Assembly (NCBI GenBank): GCA_027625915.1
Contig: JANTQA010000033.1
Span: 4,774,001 to 4,838,000 of the forward strand
Direction of reading: 5' to 3'
From: Anaeramoeba flamelloides
Lineage: Eukaryota; Metamonada; Anaeramoebidae
Length of the DNA: 64,000 nt
Shown: piece by piece, positions 28,398-40,757 of the stretch
How positions within the stretch are numbered: position 1 is the first letter of the stretch
Layout: the number at the start of each line of letters is the position of its first letter
Made by a program: the position numbers and the translations under genes
Notes under the pieces: model-generated
The model's input: the letters and a program-made list of their open reading frames with translations, nothing else
Told to the model about the DNA's origin: nothing
The model's database searches: none

Positions 28398-31184
28398 ATT
28401 ACTTAATTTCTTCTTTATTCAAATTCTTGAATTTTTTTTTTTTTTTCTGTTTTTTTTTTAGTTTTCTTTACTTTTAATCTTTTATTTTATTTTTATTTTT
28501 TTTATTATTTTATTTATTTATTTATTTTATTTCTTGATTTTTTTTGATTTTTAATATCCTATCTAAAGACAAATCACAGACAAAAATCTAAAATTGAAAA
28601 ATAACCAAAAATTTAACTTTCAAAATATTTTATCATTCTTGTTACAATAATTTAAAAAATAAATTTTTTTCAAAATTTCATAAAATCTTTTATATTTTTT
28701 AAATAATTTACAAATCTTGTTTTTTGAAAACCCCTTTTTTTTTTTTTTTTCGGAATTTCTCAACTTTAACAATTGGGCAGTGATTTTTAATTTTTTTTTT
28801 TTTTTGAAATATTTATTTAGTTATTTTGATTTTCAACTTTATTAAAACTCTTCTCAAAATAATATAAAATATTTTTTTATTTCTCTTTTTTATTTTGATG
28901 ATTAATTATAAATTTTTAATTTTTTTTTTAATTTTTTTTTTCATTTTTTTTTCCAATGGTTTGGTAAAGGGTTTAGCGTCTACTAAGGAGAAGTCTAAAT
29001 TCAAAGTAAGTTATTATTTGGTGTAAACCGCTCTTATTACTCTATTGTTCAAATATGTCCACATAATCTGAATAGTAAAGTTGTAATATTTGTTGATCTC
29101 ATCAATTAAAAAAGATCCTTGTAGAGTAAAAAACTCAAATTTTTCTGCAAAAAAAATACCTTTTACCAGAAATTAAAAAGATTGTTTATCAATATGTAAT
29201 AATCCAAAGTTGCAAAATATCTATCTTAAGAACGTGGCGAAATGTAGATTAATGGCTAAAAAATTAAATTATTTTAAAAAAGTATAAATCAAATGAAGAG
29301 ATTCTTTTGACAAATTATTTCAAAAATTATGTAAATATATTATTGTTTGTTAGCTTTATAAGAAAGGAAACAATGCTAATTATTCTTATGGGTTTTAGGT
29401 TGATGATTATTGGATTCATCTTTTTAATTAAAAAATATAAAAATATTCACTTTTCCAAGTTCTAAATCTAAATTATTAAATACTGGAATACTATTATTTT
29501 AGGTTTCTATTTTTTTTTTTTAATTTGAAAAAAGGTAATTATGTAAAAAAAAGTCCATTTATACATAGATTGTAATTATGATCCTAAGTAAAAAATGGAA
29601 GAATTTATTATACAATAATATTTCTAATATATCAATTATTAACCATTGTAACCATTTAGAACGAATTTTATTTACACCCAATTACAACAAAATTCGTTTT
29701 TAGACAATTTAGGGTGGTACTAACCCCTTAAAATCAAAAACTTATATTTTTTCAAGATATAATTTTAGTTCTCTACATTTTAAAGTTTAAAAAAAAAATC
29801 GAAATTCTAGTTTCTGCATTTTTTTGGTTGCTTTCATAATAAAAAATCATGTAAATAGTTTATTTATTTATTATTTTATTCATGAAACTGCTACTAATTC
29901 ATGAGAGAATAGAAGTTAACTGACGAGAAAATATCCAAAATAGGAAAAAAAAAAAAATATTATCATTAGATGACATTATATCTTTAAATTTAGGGGAAAA
30001 AAAAAATCAAAATATGATCTAGTAACAATTGTAATTATAAATAATAAATGAAAAAAAAAATAGAATTTTTGTAATTTCACAATAAAATTAATTTTTTGAT
30101 ATTTTTTTCTTTATTGTATTTTATACTTAATTGTACGTAACTTTTTTATACAATATTCTCTTGCCACAAATAACAAATATATTCTTTTAGTGTCATTGTA
30201 ACAGTTGAAATCTTTTAGAAAAAATTTATTACTTTCGATTAGATTTTCTTTTCAACTTCCATTGGTGACTAAAACGAACATTCTAATTTATTTTTTTCCT
30301 CATGGTTTACCTAATAATTTTGGTGTTACAAATTTTTAAATATCTTGATTCGTTTGGTATTGTTTCATACAAATATCAACATTTTTATAATTCTACGAAA
30401 TTCTTATACATTTTTCAAAGGTAATTTATATAATATATTGATTTTTACTTTTTTTTTTTTTGGCCATTTGATAGAAATCAATTTTATTACAAATATTTCA
30501 GTAATGTTTGATTCGTAAAATAATAGAAAAAAATTATTTAAGTTTATTCTGGGTGAATTTAAATGAAATGGAGTTGGTTTTAGACTATTGGATTTAAAAT
30601 ATTTTTTTAATTGTAATTAAAACCGTAAATAAATTTATATATTGTAATATAAATATGGACTTCAATGTAAAATCATATTAAAAATAAGATTTTTCAGAAT
30701 TAAGAGAAATAAAAAATTCAGACTAGAGTTGATATTCATTAAAGTAATACCTTTACAAACGAAAAAAAAAATTATAAAAAAAAAATAAATATTAACTAAC
30801 TGTTGGCCACTTTCATTGTAAAAACCTTTGTGTAAATTTTCTCAATTTATTTTGAAAATTAAAATTGTTAAAGATAAGATTTTTTAATTTTAAATATAAA
30901 AAATTAAAAAAAAATACAATAATCAATTTTCGATATGTTAATTTGAGCTTCAAAGAAGGATTTTTTCGAATTGACCTTAAAAAAAAATAAAAGAAGAAAA
31001 AAAAAAGTTTGAAAATTTCAAATTAACATTAAGAAAGTTGATACTATATTATTTCTATTTAAAAAATACATTTACTATTTATTTTTTTTTTGCGAATAAC
31101 CTTAATTTTCTAAAGAATTGATGAAATTTGTTTTTTAACTGGTAAATTATTGTTTTTGTTTTTTTTTAAATTATTTTCAAAAAT
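28398..31184. other. Intergenic, no gene
   Basis: T-rich 3' flank of G-beta followed by AT-rich DNA. A less AT-rich patch at 28967-29035 (near GGTTTAGCGTCTACTAAGG) and a short inverted pair (ACGAATTTTATTTAC / AAAATTCGTTTTT, 29659-29703) are visible but cannot be assigned. I see no open frame worth calling. Confidence 0.5.
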
Positions 31185-31560
31185 TGATACTCACCAGAAA
31201 TAATAATTAGAAAAAAATATTTACAATTTAGTATTCAAGAACAACTAATAATTAAATCTAATTTATAACTCACATTTCAATCTATCTAAAAATATTTAAA
31301 AATCTGATATTTTAAAAATTAAAAAAATAAAAATAAAACAAATAACTGAAAAAAAAATTGAGTCACAATTTTTGAAAAGAGCAATACAGATTTTTTTTTC
31401 CTGAATTTTCACTCAAAAAAAGTAAAAATTAAGATTTTTTGATAATAATTAAATGAATTTTAAAAAACATTACATAGTCCAAATTTTCTAAATTATTATT
31501 TGTCTTTTCAAGATCTTTTTTTTTTTTGCCTGACTTATGCAAAAAAAAAAAATCAAGAAA
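31185..31560 (-). repeat. Dispersed repeat R3, copy 3 (degenerate)
   Basis: Shares with 7444-7830 the blocks TATTCAAGAACAA-TAATTAAA, CTGATATT, GTCACAATTTTTGAAA, CATTACATAGTC and TATTTGTCTTTTC-AAGATCTTTTTTT, in the same order and orientation. In-frame stops interrupt the membrane-like frame seen in copy 1. Confidence 0.55.
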
Positions 31561-32387
31561 AAATAGAAAAATAAATAAAAAAATAAAAATATAAATAAAA
31601 AAATAGAAAAATAAAGAAAAAATAGTAAAACACAAATTTTAAAAAGCAAAACTAAAATTTGCAAAATTAGAAAAAATGATTCTGATCCAATAATTTGAAA
31701 ATATTTTTTTGATAAGAAAACTGTAAGAAACCTCAAAACAACTTTTAATAACATTTTAAATTGAGTCAAAATTTTTGAAAAAAAGTTTAATTTATAACAT
31801 TTTTATGATTGCGAAAGACTAATTAATTAAATTTATATATCTGAAAATAAAAAATTTAATCAGATTTTGAATTTTTTTTTTTAAAGTACATTTTATACTA
31901 AAATAATTTAATAAACATATTCAATAACCAATCATTTTTAACAAAATTTCGTATAATTATTATAATTTTTAACTTTTCAATTCACCATTCAAATAATTAA
32001 ACAAAAAAAAGAAAAGATTCAATTTTTATTATGTTGAATTTTAATCGATTTTTATCCAGGCTATTGTATAATATAAACGCACACAATAAATTATATTTGT
32101 TTAAAAATATAATGACACCAACTATAATAAAAACAAAAAAAAAAAAAATTAAAAATTAAAAATAAAAAAATTTTTATATTTCTTTTTATATATTGATGAT
32201 TTCAAAAAATGTTGTAATGTTTTTCGTTCAATTTCCCTTTTTAAAAATTTGATAACTCTATGTTTTAAAAAATTCATTTCAAAGAACATTTAGAAAATCA
32301 AACTTTTTAAACGTTTCTGTGGATTTAAACTCATAAAATTCAATATTCTACACAAGTTATAAAAAAATAGTCCATGACTTAAAAGCA
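31561..32387. other. Intergenic, 3' flank of minus-strand gene
   Basis: A-rich simple sequence (AAATAAAAA tandem-like stretch at 31560-31625) and AT-rich DNA. No gene is supported. Confidence 0.5.
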
Positions 32388-34367
32388 TTAAAACATTTTT
32401 TTGAATTTGTCAGTATCGCTAACTTCATTTATTAAATTATTAATTTTGGATCGAAATAATTTATTTTCTTGTAAATTCATATTTTCATGAAGAAATAAGC
32501 TTTTCAAAAATCTGTCTTCAACTAGTTTTTTTTGAATTTGGAATTGAGACATTATTTGTTCAATTTTATTTCCAGTTTCTATTATATTTTGATTTACATT
32601 GTTTTGCTTTTCAGAAATGAGATTAAATATATTGGAATTAAACCCATTTAACAAATCACAAAGCATGGATATTTGATTTTGCTTGTTCCCAAGTTGAATT
32701 TCAGGCACTTGGAAATTAAACTGCCCAAAAAAGCCAAAATTTGAGTTTATTGCATGTGAAATTTGTTCAAAGATTGAATTTTTTATTTTGTGTAAGTTTT
32801 TTGATTCTGCTTTTAATTGTTCAAGTTTTTGAAAAATTTCCTGATCTTCATTCACAACATGCTTTGCTTCGCCATCCTCACATTCGTCTACATCCATATT
32901 CATATGATCCACATTTTCAAACTCAACTCCAATCTTATTCCCATATTTATCTCGATTCACATCCACATCCACATTGACATTGACATTGACATTCGTGTTT
33001 GTGTGTGTGTCGAAATATTGCGTTACTTCTTGAGTGTTTTTAATGATGTACTCATTATTATTTACAATATAACTCTTAAAGATTTCGTTATTCGAATTTT
33101 TGTTCTCTTTATGTTTTATATTTTTTTTTGAAACTTCTTTTTTTAAAGTGGTTTTTGATGGACTACGGACATTCAACAAATTTTTATTATTAATTAATGA
33201 AATTGATTTTTTACCTACCAACGGAAAAGGATATGAATTTTGGATTGATTTTTTTTTTTTTGGTTCGTTTTTATTGAGATTTTTCTTTTTGTTTGCAGTT
33301 TGAATTGTATTTGTTTCACTTGACAAGAAACGTTCTCTGTCTTTACCAGGGCTCGCCTTTTTTGTGATTTCTTTCACTTTTTTTTTTTTTGTTTTCAGAC
33401 GCTTGTGTCTTGATTTTTGTTTTTTCCTTTTCTTTCTCACATGACCAATTTCACCCTTTCTCCTTCTTTTGTGTTTTGAAAAGATGGTATCGGAAGAATC
33501 ACTCGTGGTGCTTTCAAAGCAATCCGTTTCAGAGTCTACATCTTCATCGCTAATATCTTGATGAGTTTTCTTTTTGTGGTGTCTAATCCGATCTTTTGAG
33601 TGATGACTTTTTTTTCTTGTTCTATGCCTCTTCTTTTCTTTATGCTTTCTTTTCCTATATTTTTTTTTGTTTTTATATTTATCTTTTTCCCGTTCTCTTT
33701 CTTTGGATTTTTCATGACTATTCTTTTTTTTCCTTTTTTTGCTCTTTTTGGATCTTAATTTATTATCAATTGGACCCTGCCGATTGGTATAATGTTTTTG
33801 ATCCGATTTAGATAATACATTTTTGTGGTGGTTTGTTTTTTGTGTCTGTGTAGGAGTTCTGGAATTTCTTTCTTTTTGTTTTTGTTTTTGTTTTTGTTTT
33901 TCTTTTTGTTTTTGTTTTTCTTTTTGTATTTCTTTTTGTTTTTCTTTTTGTTTTTCTTTTTGTATTTCTTTTTGTTTTTCTTTTTGTTTTTCTTTTTCTT
34001 TTTCTTTTTCTTTTTCTTTTTCTTTTTCTTTTTGTTTTTCTTTTTGTTTTTCTTTTTGTTTTTTATTTTTTGTTTCTTCTTCCTCTTTTTCATCTCCTTC
34101 TTTATCCTTTTCATTTTTTTGATCTTCTACTTTGAGTAAATGACTGCCGCGATCTTTAATGCATTGAATTTGGAAAGTGTACTTCTTTTGAAATTGCTCA
34201 CAAGAATTAGACACTTTGTCCTTTGTGATACACTTTTGACACATGTAGGTTGAACCTAAAGGGATGGCTTGAAAATGTTTTAATTTTTGGTTGTTATCGA
34301 AATAGTATGTTCTAAAGATCCGAAACACCAAAACTGCACTTTTGTTGCCACAAAATGAACAGTTCAT
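32388..34367 (-). CDS. Cys-motif, Lys/Glu-rich coiled-coil protein, function unknown
   Basis: Intronless 659-residue protein that I do not recognise. The N-terminus has two CxxC pairs, CSFC (residues 3-6) and CQKC (about 43-46), 38-40 residues apart, which could make a treble-clef or ribbon zinc site. There follow a long KEK/KQK tract (about 100-170), a strongly basic stretch rich in KKRKK and HKEKKRH clusters (about 205-345, likely nuclear localisation) with an acidic/Ser break at ISDEDVDSETD, an alternating NV/DV dipeptide run (VNVNVNVDVDVN), and a C-terminal predicted coiled coil (about 500-655). The composition resembles nuclear RNA-processing or chromatin proteins, which is only inference. 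The Met at 34367 is the first in frame and starts exactly at the Cys motif. Confidence 0.75.
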   Translation of the reverse strand: MNCSFCGNKSAVLVFRIFRTYYFDNNQKLKHFQAIPLGSTYMCQKCITKDKVSNSCEQFQKKYTFQIQCIKDRGSHLLKVEDQKNEKDKEGDEKEEEETKNKKQKEKQKEKQKEKEKEKEKEKEKEKQKEKQKEIQKEKQKEKQKEIQKEKQKQKEKQKQKQKQKERNSRTPTQTQKTNHHKNVLSKSDQKHYTNRQGPIDNKLRSKKSKKRKKKNSHEKSKEREREKDKYKNKKKYRKRKHKEKKRHRTRKKSHHSKDRIRHHKKKTHQDISDEDVDSETDCFESTTSDSSDTIFSKHKRRRKGEIGHVRKKRKKQKSRHKRLKTKKKKVKEITKKASPGKDRERFLSSETNTIQTANKKKNLNKNEPKKKKSIQNSYPFPLVGKKSISLINNKNLLNVRSPSKTTLKKEVSKKNIKHKENKNSNNEIFKSYIVNNNEYIIKNTQEVTQYFDTHTNTNVNVNVNVDVDVNRDKYGNKIGVEFENVDHMNMDVDECEDGEAKHVVNEDQEIFQKLEQLKAESKNLHKIKNSIFEQISHAINSNFGFFGQFNFQVPEIQLGNKQNQISMLCDLLNGFNSNIFNLISEKQNNVNQNIIETGNKIEQIMSQFQIQKKLVEDRFLKSLFLHENMNLQENKLFRSKINNLINEVSDTDKFKKMF

Positions 34368-35384
34368 TAAAAGGTTTCAAATTTTGATCTGTCTGCTTGT
34401 TCGGAATTATTTATGAAGTGGAAAGAGAAAAAAATGTGTCTTGAAAGATCGCTCTTCAAGTTTTCCTCAATTTTCACTTTTGATATATCTTATTGTTTTG
34501 ATCTTATTAATCACTTCGCTCAAAACCCCAAATTAAAATTCTAATACAACTCTTTGTTTCGTTTTTTGAAAAAATAATATTTGCTTATTCCTCCTCAAGA
34601 GGAAAGTAGGTTTTTAAAAAATTCCTTCAAGATAATAAAAAATTTATTAAGAAACCATTCTATATTAAATACAATTATTGTTCAACTCTACTTTGATTTT
34701 ACTTTTTCTTTGGGGGTGTTTCAAGAAATAATAAAGTTTCTTTAAAAAAGTGTCATGATTTATACTTTTTAAAGTCTTTTTAATGTGAAATTCAAAAAAT
34801 TTTACCACATCTTGAAATGGTAACATAAAGTAAAAATCTGATTACTCTAATATCAAACATATTAAGTGCTGTTGATCTCAAAAAAATTGTATCATTTTTT
34901 ATATTTTTTTAATATTTTTCTTGAGGTAAATAAAAAACTTGTGGTAAAATATATTTTACAAAACAAATCATTATTTTTAAAAGTTTGATCCATTTTTTTC
35001 TTTGTTAAATAGTTTAATTATAGATTTATTTTATAATTATTTTATAAAAACAAGCATTTATTATTTGAAGTAAATAATTTTATTGTATGTGTAAAGGAAT
35101 TTGACAAATCTATTTCTTTAAAAAGAAAACCCTAAAGTATTGAAAAAAACTATTTATAAAAAATCTACTTTAATTTTTAAAAAATAACAATAATTCTAAA
35201 CAATATTAAATTGAAAATTTCTTTCTTTACAGATCATTTTAAAGTATTTTTATCTTTTTTTTTTTTTTTTACAAAAAATACAAAGAACAAACAATCATAT
35301 AAAAATAAAAATTCTCTAAAATAATTTTTTAGAACCTGGAAAATTCAACCTATACCAATAAAGAACTAATTTTTAATTTGATTA
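34368..35384. other. Intergenic, no gene
   Basis: AT-rich DNA upstream of the minus-strand gene. No coding, RNA or repeat family is recognised apart from homopolymers. Confidence 0.5.
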
Positions 35385-35580
35385 CATTCAGTACCATTTT
35401 TAAGACACAAACTTTCTATGAAATTTTAAGGTGTAAAAAAAAATATTAAATTAAGGGCCAAAATTCAGATCCTAGTATTATAATTTGTTTTTGAAAAATT
35501 CCAAAAAATGTTCTTAATTTGAGATTTTTTTTTGTTCTAAAATTTTGTTGAAAATTTGTGTCTTAAAAAAGGAACTGGCC
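35385..35580. mobile_element. Tc1/mariner MITE family M, diverged copy
   Basis: 196 bp. The left end TACATTCAGTACC and right end GGAACTGGCC are decayed versions of the CAGTCAGTTCC terminus. The internal blocks AGACACAAACTTTC, AATTTGAGATTTTTTTTTGT and TTTTGTTGAAAATTTGTG match the family. This is the most decayed of the four copies. Confidence 0.85.
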
Positions 35581-36398
35581 TTATTTTTAAATCAATAATT
35601 AACAACCCTATCTTATTTTTTTTCAGTGAGTTATTAATAATACACAGAGAAAAAGAATAAATTGATTTTCCTATTATATCACAATCCTTTAAAATATGTT
35701 TTAATAAATAGAATTTAATTCAAAATAATAAAAATAATAAATAAAATAATAAAAAGTACCAAATAACTTTCTTTAATACAAATATTTTGTTATTTATACT
35801 CACACATTTTACCAAAAAAATATATTGAATCTTTTAAATTACAAAAAATTGAAATAATTATTAAAAATTTAATCAAATATCATTTTTTTCTGAATCTTTA
35901 AAAATGAAATATTTGAATTATTTTTCTTGTATTGTGATTGAAAGATGAAATTTTTTTACTATTTTTTTAGGAGAATTCTCAGAAAGAACTAAAAGAGAGA
36001 TTTAGTAAAAAATAAAAAAAAAAATATTTTTGAAATGTTTCTTTTTGTGTTTCCAAAGCAAAAAATACAAACTCAAAACAATGGTTGTAACAGAAGTTTA
36101 TCTTGAATTTTTTTTATTCCCAAAGGCACTTCACTAACACACAAATACATATAAATATTTAATCATTTTATTTATCAAAATAATAAACCTTCAAGTCATA
36201 TATACATAAAATTTACGTGATGATCGAATAGTTTTTGAAAGGAGGTTAGAATAAAAAAAAAAAAATGAATAATATAAAACTAGTATATCTAACTATTACT
36301 CAAAAAAAGAATAACAACAAATGAAAATAAAATATAAAAATCAATCATGATAAAAAAGATCAAATATATTGGTATATTTCCCAATAAGATTACAAATA
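35581..36398. other. Intergenic, no gene
   Basis: AT-rich separator between two MITE copies that lie only about 0.8 kb apart in the same orientation. No further signal. Confidence 0.5.
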
Positions 36399-36594
36399 CA
36401 GTCAGTTCCATTTTTAAAGTACAAACTTAAAACGAAATTTAAGGGACAAAAAAATCTCAAATTAGGGCAAAAAATTTGATATTGTTTTTTTTTCCAATTT
36501 ATTTTACTAGAATCTGAATTTTGTGCCTTAATTTGAGCTTTTTATTGTGCCTTAAATTTCGTTGCAGTTCGTGCCTTAAAAGTGGAACTGACTG
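36399..36594. mobile_element. Tc1/mariner MITE family M, near-intact copy
   Basis: 196 bp flanked by TA (36397-36398 and 36595-36596). Ends CAGTCAGTTCCATTTTTAA and AAAAGTGGAACTGACTG. The terminal repeats extend inward about 60 bp. No coding capacity; it needs a transposase in trans. Confidence 0.93.
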
Positions 36595-38401
36595 TATTGA
36601 AAAAAACTCAATAAAGTTAAAAATGATTTTTTTCAGATTTCTATAACTTACAAAGTAAAAAAAGTGAGTAAATAATGATATAGAATGTATTTAATTGATT
36701 ATATTGACTAATTTCTTTTCCAAATGAGATCCGATGAAATTTTGTTTTTTTTAATTTGATTTTTTGATATTAGTTATTATTTTTAAATCATTGGACTACC
36801 TCTTTTTTTTATAAATTCTTTTATAATATAACCTAATTTTTAAAAAAATAAAATTTTTATTTTTATTAGATACAGTACTATTAGAATTATTTAGAATAAA
36901 AATACCAGAGTGAACAGTTCTCCAAAATATTAATTAAAATTGTTTTATTGTAAAAATAACACCAAGTTACGAATCTCAATAATCATCTATTAGTTTTTAT
37001 ACTTAGATATATGAAATAATTCTTTTTGATATACAATTAATTTCATCAAAGTAGAATTTATATTGAGCATTTTATTTAAGTAAAGTTTGATTTTTAAATT
37101 TATTCCAAAAATTAAAAAATTTTTAACAATCAAAAGTAATTTTTGACAAATAAAAAAAAACAAAAAACTAAATTTTCAAAGAGAGACAATAAAAATAATC
37201 CCCAAACCTCATAATCAACAACTCTTATGACTACACATCTTTTTAAATCTTGCTTTAGTTTTGAATATTTTAAAGATAAGAGGAATTATTAAAAAATGAA
37301 GAAATTCTTTAAATTGAAAAGGAAAGAATAACTTAGTTTGAATTAAAAAAAAAAGTCCCTAATTTACTGATCAACCCATTACAGAGAAGAAACTCACCCA
37401 AATATTCATCATTGAATAAAATTAACAAATTATTTCCTAAAAGAGGAAAAGTGAATCCAAAATTGTAATCGATTACCAAAAATCATTTTTATAAATTAAA
37501 TTTTTTAATACTATCCTTTGGAATTTTTTTTTTTATTTTAATTTTTTCCATCAAAAGAACCTCAATTTCACAATTTCCTTTTGAGTTTTCACGTTACACG
37601 CTTGAGTACTGGACCAAATCCACAGAAAGTAACTAGACCCTTAAAAATGAATTTGTTTTTTTTCTTCAAAATAAAACATTAAAAAAATGATCTTTTAAAA
37701 CTAAGAATGGATTTCTTTAAACCAAAGAATATTGTTTTAGTTTTGAACTCCAGTCTAACTTTTAGTCCAATAATTAACCCGTCCTCTTGCCAAAAAAATT
37801 AATAATAAGTTTAAAGTCAGTTAAAATATAGAACTAGATTTACAGTATTGATTTAGTCTGGTAATGAACTTAACTTCAAAGAATAAAATATTATAATATT
37901 TTCTTTTGAAGAAGGTGTCTTTAAGTGCACCAAGGTACTTATTTTTTTTAATCCTTCACTTTTCACAACATCAAAATATGTTTTTAACAAAAAAATGTTT
38001 TTGGATCTTGATCACTTTTTTGAGAGAATTTACTATCTTTGAAAATGATCGATCAATATTTCAAAATAAACACCACTGAATTAATCTAAAACTTAAAGAA
38101 ACTTGAATTATTTTTATAAGTGACTAATCACGAAATCTTGGATTTTCTGAAGAAATTTCGATAAAGGAAATATAAGCAAAAAAATGTAATTTACACTCCC
38201 AGAACAAAAATAAAACAAAAAAAATCATTTTTTATTATTTTCTTTAATTCCTTTCTGAATTTTTGCTCGTGTTAGGAAATATACTGTGTTGTAACCTCAC
38301 ATTATTTATTTACACCAAACAAAAATAAACAAATAATTCGTAACCACAACAACCGCCAACTACCAAAACAAAAAAACAAAACATTTTGAATCAAAAACAA
38401 A
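36595..38401. other. Intergenic, 5' flank of RING gene
   Basis: AT-rich. It contains the right-end fragment of a TTAA element (about 37500-37640). The 100 bases before the RING start codon are A/C-rich (ACAAAA-type leader), unlike the T-rich flanks elsewhere. Confidence 0.55.
37500..37640. mobile_element. Right-end fragment of TTAA element
   Basis: Shares order and blocks with 50080-50292: TTCCTTTTGAG, CGCTTGAGTA, then GTAACTAGACCC abutting TTAA (37641-37644). No matching left end was found upstream, so this appears to be a truncated relic. Confidence 0.55.
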
Positions 38402-40042
38402 ATGATGATTGACAACACCAATTTACCAATTTTCAAAGAAGTCAAATCTTATTTTGGAGAAGAATTCATTCGGCTGTTTTTCTTTTTCACCTTAGTGACT
38501 GCGTATTTCTATTTTGGTGTGTTTGTAAGCAAAAAAATATTCAGAAGGCTGAATTTTTTTGAAAAGATCAAATTGCAATTAAGGACTACGGTTTATTTGG
38601 TTTATAAAATATTTTTCTTTCGGGGAACATCCGACACGAGATTGGTGCTAACAGAATTTATTATTTTAATAAATTGGTTTTCCTTTTTTGGCTTTTCTCG
38701 GATCTTAAGTACACTTTCGATCGAAAGGCTTGAGGCGATCTCGAAACGATCTTCAATTCTGATTAACTTTGTTGCGCCTGAAAGAGGAAACCAAGATCGA
38801 CGTATCAAAGAGAAACGATCGCTTTTAACAAGGCTATTATATTTGCAATACTTTTTGATTTTCACTTCGCTGATCCCTATTTATATCCTTTTGTCAATAT
38901 TTCATTCAAACCAAGTCACTTCTTCATATTTCAATCCTCCTCATTTAAAAATTAAAAAATATTTTCTCCTGTTGGAAGCTTCTTTTTGGTCAATAAATTC
39001 CTATCAAATCATCACATGCTGTCGTTTAATATTAAACAGCAATAACAATGGTAATAATGGCAACAACAACAGCAGCAACAACAGCAACAACAGCAACAAC
39101 AGTAACAACAGCAACAACAGCAACCGCAACCGCACAAACAATTCGTTGAATGAAAACGAACAACCTCTCGTTGAAGAAATTGTTAGCATTTTGCAAACAA
39201 AAATAACAAGAATTACACTTCACAAAAAAATCATTTCCTTTGTTTTAAGTGTTGCACAATTATTATTTTCAGTCATATTAATACCATCAATTTGCTTTTT
39301 CCATTTATTACTTCTTGTACAAGTCTTGATCTGTGGTTTTCAAGCAAAAATCAGTTACAAAAAATGGAAACTTCGAAATATACGTTTTTCAAATCTTTCC
39401 AATGTGCTTAGGCGAGTTCCGAAATTAAAAAAAGAACAATTAGAAAATGAAATATGCACCATTTGTAGAGCTGATCTCACAAATAATTTAAAAATGTTGC
39501 ATTGTGGTCATTGTTTCCATACTAGTTGTATAAGAACTTGGATTTTATATAACCCCACTTGCCCTACTTGTAGAAAGCATGTAATAAAAAGAAAAGAAAA
39601 AGAAAAGAAAAATATTAATCGAGATGAAGATCAAAATGATCAACAACAGCAGCAGCAGCATCAGCAGCAGCCACAAGTAAATGGTATAATCTATAATTTA
39701 CTTTCAAATTTTATACCAAGTCAATTCCATTGGACTATACCAATAATTGAAACGATACCAAGAAGGTTATATATTGCATATATGAATCGGCAACGTAATA
39801 ATCAAATGAATAATACTAATCGAAGGAATCATAATAACACAAGGAATAGAACCTTGATAAATAATCCTCAAGTAATAAATTATATTCAAACACAAGCAAA
39901 TTTGGTTCATCAAGTTTTGCCAAATGTTCCCATGCGTGTAATTGCCAGAGATTTGGTAATAACATTAAATGCAAACCAAACAATTCAAAGGTTACTTGAC
40001 AGGCAAACAAGAAACCATCAGCAGGAAGAAAGACAAAATTAA
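38402..40042 (+). CDS. AMFR: gp78/AMFR-like ER membrane RING-CUE E3 ubiquitin ligase
   Basis: Intronless 546-residue protein. About five to six hydrophobic segments (around 23-43, 80-100, 146-170, 186-205 and a long one at 280-325). A Ser/Asn run (about 215-245, AGC/AAC repeats) sits in a loop. A RING-H2 domain lies at about 351-393: CTIC, then LHCGHCFHTSC, then CPTC, with the usual Trp in IRTW. A poly-Gln stretch follows (about 413-424), then a CUE-like segment (about 490-535, QTQANLVHQVLPNVPMRVIARDL split over helices with the MP/LL pattern). Multi-span membrane plus RING plus CUE is the gp78/AMFR arrangement; HRD1 lacks the CUE. Such ligases sit in the ER membrane and ubiquitinate misfolded proteins for p97 and the proteasome. 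The UBE2G2-binding and p97-binding tails of animal gp78 are not evident. Confidence 0.87.
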   Translation: MMIDNTNLPIFKEVKSYFGEEFIRLFFFFTLVTAYFYFGVFVSKKIFRRLNFFEKIKLQLRTTVYLVYKIFFFRGTSDTRLVLTEFIILINWFSFFGFSRILSTLSIERLEAISKRSSILINFVAPERGNQDRRIKEKRSLLTRLLYLQYFLIFTSLIPIYILLSIFHSNQVTSSYFNPPHLKIKKYFLLLEASFWSINSYQIITCCRLILNSNNNGNNGNNNSSNNSNNSNNSNNSNNSNRNRTNNSLNENEQPLVEEIVSILQTKITRITLHKKIISFVLSVAQLLFSVILIPSICFFHLLLLVQVLICGFQAKISYKKWKLRNIRFSNLSNVLRRVPKLKKEQLENEICTICRADLTNNLKMLHCGHCFHTSCIRTWILYNPTCPTCRKHVIKRKEKEKKNINRDEDQNDQQQQQQHQQQPQVNGIIYNLLSNFIPSQFHWTIPIIETIPRRLYIAYMNRQRNNQMNNTNRRNHNNTRNRTLINNPQVINYIQTQANLVHQVLPNVPMRVIARDLVITLNANQTIQRLLDRQTRNHQQEERQN

Positions 40043-40757
40043 ATTGTATAAAAAATATTATAAAAAAAAAAAAAATTGAAAAAGTTTTTTCTTGTATTTT
40101 AACTTTTAAAAGTTTTATATTTATTAATTAATAATATTATTAATTTAATATTATTTTATTTATTATGTATTTAGATCTTTTCTTATATATTATTTCTCTG
40201 TATTTATATTTTAAGGAAATTTTTTATTTAATAATAAAAACTTGAAGATATTTTCCAATTTTTCTTTTTTGAAGAATTCAAAATTCTTTTCAATTTACAT
40301 TTTTAAGTGATCCGAAAATATATCAATTTATACAAGAAAAAAGTTAAAAATCAAATAAATAGAGAAACAAGTTCAATGTTTTCGTTTGAGATTTGTTGGT
40401 TAAATAAAAAGAAAAGAGATGGATGAGCTAATAAAAGACTAAATAATGGAATTTTATGAACTAGGATTCCATATTAATTTGTGAGATCTTAGGAAAAATT
40501 ATAATAAAATCAAATCTTAACCTCAAAAAAAGTGAATTACATTTTTTGTAATTAGTTTTGCAGATTTTTTATTCCAAAATGTTTTTTTTTTTTGAAAAAA
40601 AAGAAGCAATACACAATAACTCTTTATAAATATCGACTTTCAAAATTGAAATTCCTTTGTTCTATTAATTCTCAAAAAAAATTCTAATTTCCGTATTTAA
40701 TTTAACTTTCCGAAATTTCCAAAAAAGTAGAAGGAATCACTAAGGATAAGGGTATAT
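40043..40757. other. 3' flank of RING gene, no gene
   Basis: AT-rich DNA with homopolymers. No feature until the LINE-A tail. Confidence 0.5.

Noticed and set aside
29395-29440. Box C/D snoRNA suggested by TGATGAT
   Set aside because: No CTGA D box at suitable spacing and no terminal stem.
33823-34139. Plus-strand Phe/Cys-rich frames
   Set aside because: Shadows of the KEK repeat in the minus-strand gene.
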